Made by a program: the position numbers and the translations under genes
Notes under the pieces: generated by a model
Seen by the model: the letters and a program-made list of their open reading frames with translations, nothing else
Database searches by the model: none
Told to the model about the DNA's origin: nothing
Shown: positions 58,251 through 64,000 of the stretch, piece after piece
How the letters are laid out: the number at the start of each line of letters is the position of its first letter
Numbering within the stretch: position 1 is the first letter of the stretch
From: Chionis minor
Lineage: Eukaryota; Chordata; Aves; Charadriiformes; Chionididae
Assembly: GCA_013398295.1 (NCBI GenBank)
Contig: VZSF01010482.1
Coordinates: forward strand, 186,001-250,000
Length of the DNA stretch: 64,000 nucleotides
Direction: 5' to 3'

Positions 58251-60966
58251 AATTATTTCAAAAACTCATCTGAAAGAAGAGCTGGTTGTACTGGCAAATG
58301 AGCATAGAAAATGAGAGTAGAAATTGCCCTTCTAGCAGGAAAGACAGCAGATCTTCAGACTGTGAAGTCTGTGGGTGTTTGTGTGTGTATATATGCAGCA
58401 GGGGAAGAAGCAATCATTTACTACTTTCTGAAAAGCAGCAGATGGATCTAACTCCCTTGATATTGGAAGTGCTTGGTCCTAGAGTTCTTGATTTGACTCA
58501 GCTCTCTTTTCAGCCAAGGCTCAATGAGATGTTACGGCCAAAGCCAGAACTATCCCTGGATATAGCTCTGGAGAAGCAGTGGGGCTCAATGGTCGAGGAT
58601 CTGGGGCTCACCACTGGCCAAGGTCTATGTGCCTCTTCCTAGGAAGGCTCCAAGAGAAGTTACCACACTGCCTTGAGAAGTCAGATCACAGAAGAAGAAA
58701 GAGGCTGGACTCCCACCAGCCTCTCAAACCCAAGCACATCCTGAAACACAACAAGCTCCAGAAAGCGGAGATACACTGTTCGCTCAGGTACGGAAAGCTG
58801 CGTTACGAAATTTCTGTTGCTGCTTTCATATTACAAGGCCTTTAATTTTTTTTTTCCTCTGAGGTTTTATCTTCTCCTGAGCACAAAGTACAGCCAAGTC
58901 TCTGGTGTTCTGCCATTAGGGTTGCCTGGCTTTGATGGCAACACCATCGCCCTGATAAACCCGCCACTGAGGGTGCTCCTCTGCCCTTCAGGCGAACATG
59001 TAATAGCCCTCTGTTTGCTGCATAGTTGGCAACTGAAATGTGATGGGAGAGTCTGACAAAGAAAGGCTTTGTGGCCCTGGTGCAGATGACAGGCCAACTG
59101 TCAAAGGCAACGTGGGGACCTCGCCGGCTCTTGGCAGTTGGGAAATGGCAGTGAGTTTTGCATTCATCTTTGTGACCATTACCTTCCTCACTCAACCCCC
59201 CTGTTGTCTTGCCCAGCTCTCACAGACACATGCATTCAGGCAGAGCAGAGCGGGCAGCTGTATTTCTTCCACAGTGCTGAAATTTTCAGCCAGCGTGGCC
59301 TGTTGGGTTGGCAGTAATTCCACCTCCGCCAGTGCCCTCTCGTGCTCTGTGCGGCCTGGGATGAAGCAGGGGAGACCCAGACGCAGCTGTGCCATGATCT
59401 GTACAGCTACAGCCAGCCATGGACTGCTACTACTGCTCAGGAGAAAGGGAAAATGGCACAGCCACTCCTCATCAGCATCTTTGTGGTGTAGCCTGTAATC
59501 CTCCACACATGTTCTACTAGGCAAATTATCAAAGCAGAGCTGTGAGTGTCAGCAAAGACTCTCCAGTATCCTTGGGTGATAATGTTCGGTTGTTTTTACA
59601 GACTTCCCTAGAGCCAAGTTTACGAAAGCAGGCAGAGAGCAGTCCAAAAGTGAGCACAAGAGAAACATAAATCAGAGGGTACAGACGGGTTCTCTCTCGC
59701 CCAAATCTGCTGCAACCAGCAGACTACAGTGAAGTGAGCATACCTTCACTCTGGCTATTCCACAAGAAGTCTCTCCACTTCCAATCCTCCCAACACTGCT
59801 TTTTCTCCCTGACAGCGGTGGGATCCTGTTTCTCTTCCATCGCAGTCTCTTGGTGCCAACTGTGTCCTGCCACCAAAAGCCTGGGACTCAGCCCCACCAC
59901 TGAGACCTACTTAGGCCAGGGTGAGGCATCCAAGTGCCAGCCCTGCGAGTTCATGCTGGGGCAATTCAAGAGCTTATATTAAAGCAGGCAGCTGCACACT
60001 GTCCACGGGACCTCTCCTCTGACGGTTCCTGACTGTTGCGCCAATGGCAGAAAAGGAGGATGTGCCTTGTCTTTGCTGCAGCAGCTCACAGCCAAGGTGC
60101 TAATCTGTGCTGGAGAGAAAGCACCAGCCACATCTCCCTCACGGCTGCACACCTGCAGAGGTGATACCCTCCAGCAACAAGTCAAGGAGCGCACTCTTAG
60201 AAATCATCCCAGTGTGACTTGGCAGGGCTTTATGAGCTAGGGCCCTTGGAGCAAGCCGGAACAACCCCACCATGGGCTGGCTGGTCCTGAGATGGCCACC
60301 AGCAGAGCTGCCACAGCCTTCCTGCTATGAGGGTGATGTGGAAGGAGGGGGTTGTCATCATGTGATTGTAAACTCCTCATGGCAGGTCCTTTGTCCCTCT
60401 GTCAGCACCAAGCATGACAGGGGGAAACAGGGGGACAGTGTCTAGCTGACCCTTTTTGGCAGTTCCCAAACCTAAATGTTTATTAATAGTAATAACACAA
60501 CAAAGAAAGCCAAAAAAGACGATACCCTGCGAAACAGTGCAACAGTTACCTGCCAACTGAACCCTAACAGCAGCAACAATAAACACCATACAAGTAGAAA
60601 TTATCAAAGACAACTTGGGAGGAAACCACAAGAAATGGCAGTTGAGCCTTATTAGTGCTATAAATCATAGAACTGGTTTCAGTTCCTGCAGCTCCTCACA
60701 AGCCGTATGACGCTGTCTCTTGCACAGCAAGCAATAGGGGTCTGCACAGCCTGGAGGCACAAAACAAAGCAGGCGGGGAAAAGCGCCACTTTTTACCAAA
60801 GTAATTCTTAATTTAATTGTAAATCAAAGGCAAGGGGGTTCTGTTGCTGTCTGCGAGCGACAAAGAGCAGAGTGAGACATGTGTGAGGTGGGAGAAACAT
60901 GGACTTTCTTGGGTTTGGAAACTTCTTTTAGTGCCTGTTCCAGGCAGACATTCTCACAAGGCTATC

Positions 60967-60998
60967 TGTTTGTTTGTTTGTTTGTTTGTTTTTGTTTT
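60967..60998 (+). repeat. (TTTG)n microsatellite
   Basis: About six TTTG/TGTT units followed by a T-run. No linked retroposon is recognised. Confidence 0.92.
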
Positions 60999-61280
60999 TT
61001 TAAAGATTTACCATCTCTGCACTCTGCATTTGCCTGGTTGTCCTTAAGCCCATCATACATCTTGAGGTTTTTTCTCCAGAGGTGATTTTGACAACGGGAG
61101 CTACTACATTCAGTTTCTCCTCTGACTCTTCTCTGAAGGGGAGGGAGCAGTCACCTTACCTCTAATTTTAAAAGTGCTTGAAGCTTTTTGAAGCACACAA
61201 TCGTTTTTTACCTGGGACCCTCCCATCCCCAGCCATTGATGGGCATCATTGATTATCCTTCATTTCTTACATAGAAAATT

Positions 61281-61323
61281 CATTCTATACTGAATTCTCT
61301 CATTCTATACTGAATTCTCTCAT
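61281..61323. repeat. 20-bp perfect tandem duplication
   Basis: Two identical copies of CATTCTATACTGAATTCTCT (61281-61300, 61301-61320) and the first three bases of a third. Each copy contains an EcoRI-type GAATTC. Confidence 0.97.
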
Positions 61324-61354
61324 CAGAACTTCAGTGTCACCAATAACCACTGAA

Positions 61355-61500
61355 CCTAGGAATTAATAATAATCAGTACTTATTTTTAGTATTGTTTAAG
61401 AACCAGCAATGTGCTCAACATGGTAAGAGAGCAAAGACGGAGACAGCTATGGCCTCAAGACAAATGCTTTCACCCTAGAAATGTCTACTGTTAGGGAAAA
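61355..61500 (+). mobile_element. Possible second copy of the ancient 3' tail module
   Basis: The sequence has a TAATAATAATC leader, an ACTTATTTTTAGTATT segment, 'caatgtgctcaacatgg', an 'agagcaaagacggagacag' segment and 'ctcaagac', in the same order as the old retroposon module suspected near 29.3 kb (TTATT leader, gtgctnnnnactgtacaaac, acaaagagacagtccctg, caaagagctta). It is more complete than that copy but also much diverged. An ancient MIR/L3-like fragment is my best reading. Confidence 0.38.
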
Positions 61501-63503
61501 TTCTGGCTCCCAGGAGTAGCTCCAGAAACTTTAAAGGTAGTCCCCAGCCCAGAGAGAAATTTTAAGGATTAAATTGTGTTTTTAAAGCACACCTAAACAA
61601 CAGCACCCTGGTCGCTACATGATGCCCCATGCACTACTGCATTGCAAGGAATAACTAGTAATGACATAACCCCACCAGGTAGCACAGTGTGGAGCAGCAA
61701 AGCAAACAACAAAGACTCAGACCAGAGTTCTCTAACAAGTCCAGAGGAGGAACAAGTGAAGTTCTGTGTCTTACTGGGTTTGCTCTAAGTTTGAATTATT
61801 GATTATCTTCTCCTGGCCGGGAAGAAGACAAGACACACATCAGCCCGATTGCTTTTGTTCTCAGAAACCAATCCTTAACCATCTCACATGACATACAGTA
61901 AAAGCTTTCACATCCTCATGCTCAGGGTGGATGAAGGGATTGTGTCTGGGACTGCATGTCAGGAGAGGGAGTACCACCAGGATGGTGAAGGCTGATTACA
62001 AGTCACCCATGAAGGCATTTCAATGCACTGTAGCTTGCTTGTGTCGTCTCCATGTCTGAAAAGCCTAATAAACGAGGGACCGTTGGTAGAAAATTATAAA
62101 TACAGGACAGTATTTTTGTCCTGTCATATGTTATTTCCCTGCAGTAGCAGTAAGCATTTGGGGCAGATTCTCTCAACCAACTGAGCTGTGCTTTCAATAG
62201 CACAGGCTCAGAGGAGAATGACATGATGGCTTCAACCTGCCACACAACTCCCATTTGATCCTTGATGCAACCACTTCAGCTAGAGACATCTTAAAAAGGC
62301 TAAATGTAACCCACTCTTCCAGTCAGACAGGGAAACCGTAGGTTCTGCATTGCCAGCAGCTATCCAGAGGGAAAGGCACAGCCCAGAGGGACTGTTTCCA
62401 GACCACAGGTACCGTGCACAGCTGGGGCAGAAGCAGAAGGCGGGTTGTTCACGCTTCTGAGTGTTAAGCGACCAGCAGCAAATGGTTCGTGCAGAGACAC
62501 TTCTCTGCATTCATTGAGCTGCAGGAGCCAGTTCGGTCTGTAGGCTTGTGTGAGGCTAGGAGAGAAAAATTTGCAGCCTTGCCCTGGCAGGGGACAGCAG
62601 CTGACACTACGGTTTGGTGATCACAGACTAAGTCACCCCCTGCCAGATGAAGCTGTCCCAGCCTGCCCTACCTCCTGCCACTAGTTCACACTCCGAGGTC
62701 ACCTTTGTCCTTGGCTTCACAAGAACGGATCCCTCACACACACTTTTTTCCTTCATTAATTTTAATCCAGACTAATTCCCTCATTCAGGTCACTGTGTGG
62801 CCTCACATGCTCTTGCATCCAGCGAGTGAGTGAGCACTGGCAAGCAGGACCAGGCAGCCAGCAGGACAGCCTTCTTCTGCTTGCTACAGCAACTGCTTAT
62901 TGCCACTCTGGCTTTTGGGTTTTGTTTGGGTTTTTCAAAGGGGAACTCTCAATTATGGGGCAGAACATTCCAGCTCTGGCTCTCCGCTTATGGCTCCAAC
63001 ACATTCGCAGTGATCTTGCGCTCCTGAATAAGAAAAATGCATGTGAACTTTTCTCAGATGTGGACTGACTGCAGGCTCTGCTAACAGGCTTCTGTGTTAT
63101 GGGCAACGTCATAAAACTTTTAGGGCATACGGTACGAGCTCCACAGTCTTGCTGGGAACACACCCTGTGCTGACTCTGGTGCCTTGCCAAATTTCTGGGT
63201 GTAAAGATAATTTATCCCATTGCCTGAAGTCCACAAATGCCTGGACTTCTTGCCGTCGTACTGTAGGACAGCCTACAGTAGTACATCAGGTATGGAAACG
63301 TTTTGTGTGCAGCTGCTGTTGCTGGTGATTGGCAAAGCAAAGAGTAATAGGATACTTGGCTTTGTTCTGACTCAGTCTGGTTGATCTTTTGTGTGTGCGG
63401 CCACCGCTTTCCGTAGCAGTACCTATATATGCCTGCTTGAAATGACTGTGAAGCTTGGGCTTGATCAATCACCATCTTGCTCAAGGAACAGGGCTTTGTG
63501 CAG

Positions 63504-63714
63504 CACATCACACCAAGAGTTACCCAAAAGCACATCACTTCCTCCTCATCAACAAGATCATCAAGTCCCAAAATTCATCTGCTTCTTCCAAAATCATCTT
63601 CCGATCCCTCCAGTATCAAGCCTGGAGGCAGTGCTGTGCCAAGCACTGCCAGCCTGCAAGGACATTCCAGCATAGTGAGCATCCAGGAGTCATATGTGGT
63701 TTTGCAGGGGCCAG
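63504..63714 (+). other. Possible serine-rich coding exon (low confidence)
   Basis: An open frame of 70 codons ends exactly at a good donor (CCAG|GTAAGC, 63714/63715). The predicted peptide is rich in Ser and Pro, with SSSSTRSSSPK near its start and SIVSIQESYVVLQ near its end, like the disordered tails of regulatory proteins. The proposed acceptor (ctttgtgcag, ending 63503) has a poor pyrimidine tract. The other two forward frames and a minus-strand frame are also open over much of this stretch, which weakens the case. I do not recognise the product. Confidence 0.17.
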
Positions 63715-64000
63715 GTAAGCAGTGATGCAGGAAGCCACTGCTCCTGAGCTGTTCTGCTGCACAGCACGGGAAGTCTCCCTTCAGGATGGAGGAAGCTGCC
63801 CCTTTCCCTCCCACACAAGACTGCCACTTGCCATGTTTCTGACAGCGAGGGGGAGGGGGGGTTTGGTATGTCACCTCATCACACAACTATTTTAATCTTT
63901 AGCCAAGACTTGCATCGTTCGTCTGAGGATGAGTCAGAGCACAGGAAGTGAGAAGAGGCATATGCAGGTGAAAGAGAAGGGGTTTGGCCCTCTCAGATGG

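Larger units (their letters stand above)
57822..64000. other. Non-coding except for a possible exon near the right edge
   Basis: Unique DNA with the old repeat fragments and microsatellites listed separately. A minus-strand frame of 110 codons (59192-59524) and a plus-strand frame of 152 codons (59040-59498) overlap and are unrecognised. The only exon-like signal is at 63504-63714. Confidence 0.5.

Noticed and set aside
59192..59524. 110-codon minus-strand frame with a protein-like appearance
   Set aside because: No motif that I could tie to a family; a 152-codon plus-strand frame overlaps the same DNA.
1..64000. Bacterial-type features (operons, CRISPR, insertion sequences, phage)
   Set aside because: No closely packed long coding frames, no spaced repeats and no transposase frames; the DNA has vertebrate texture throughout.

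Overview
This window reads as vertebrate, most likely avian, nuclear DNA with no recognisable protein-coding gene. Support for a bird: vertebrate-style composition with CpG-poor stretches broken by local CpG clusters, very little interspersed repeat for 64 kb, and a clear but decayed CR1 LINE 3' end at about 39.08-39.65 kb, the dominant retroposon family of birds and other sauropsids. A turtle or crocodilian cannot be excluded, because this CR1 looks old enough to be shared with them. There are no operons, no ribosome-binding-site-led genes, and no rRNA, tRNA or CRISPR array.

Layout. The first 38.5 kb is by eye the more GC- and CpG-rich part. It holds several CpG clusters (about 2.4-2.9, 10.44-10.56, 27.5-27.9 and 36.9-38.3 kb), G-quadruplex-type runs, and blocks of quiet, AT-leaning DNA dense in homeodomain, POU, SOX and RUNX-like words that look like conserved non-coding elements (CNEs). 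The clearest CNE candidates are at 1.44-1.68, 4.47-4.64, 8.33-8.69, 12.17-12.83, 18.37-18.60 and 36.59-36.93 kb. The best CpG island candidate (36.93-38.33 kb) follows directly on one of these. It contains a G-quadruplex motif, a CCT microsatellite and a 10-bp minisatellite whose units form a phased heat-shock-element array.

From about 38.6 kb on the DNA is more AT-rich. It holds the CR1 relic, other ancient retroposon-like remnants (about 29.2, 40.9, 53.2 and 61.4 kb), a large CNE candidate at 43.0-43.6 kb, a 74-bp purine tract near 57.8 kb, a TTTG microsatellite near 61.0 kb and several short tandem duplications.

Interpretation: a gene-poor regulatory stretch, either an intergenic desert or a very long intron near a developmental gene. 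I cannot name the gene. Three splice-flanked open segments (36396-36476, 50803-50848, 63504-63714, all + strand) are the only exon-like signals I would test, each at low confidence. Long open reading frames elsewhere are compatible with chance in GC-rich or unselected DNA. No novel system is proven; the best leads are the heat-shock-element minisatellite, a TATA/CRE/CpG promoter candidate at 10.3-10.56 kb, and the CNE clusters.
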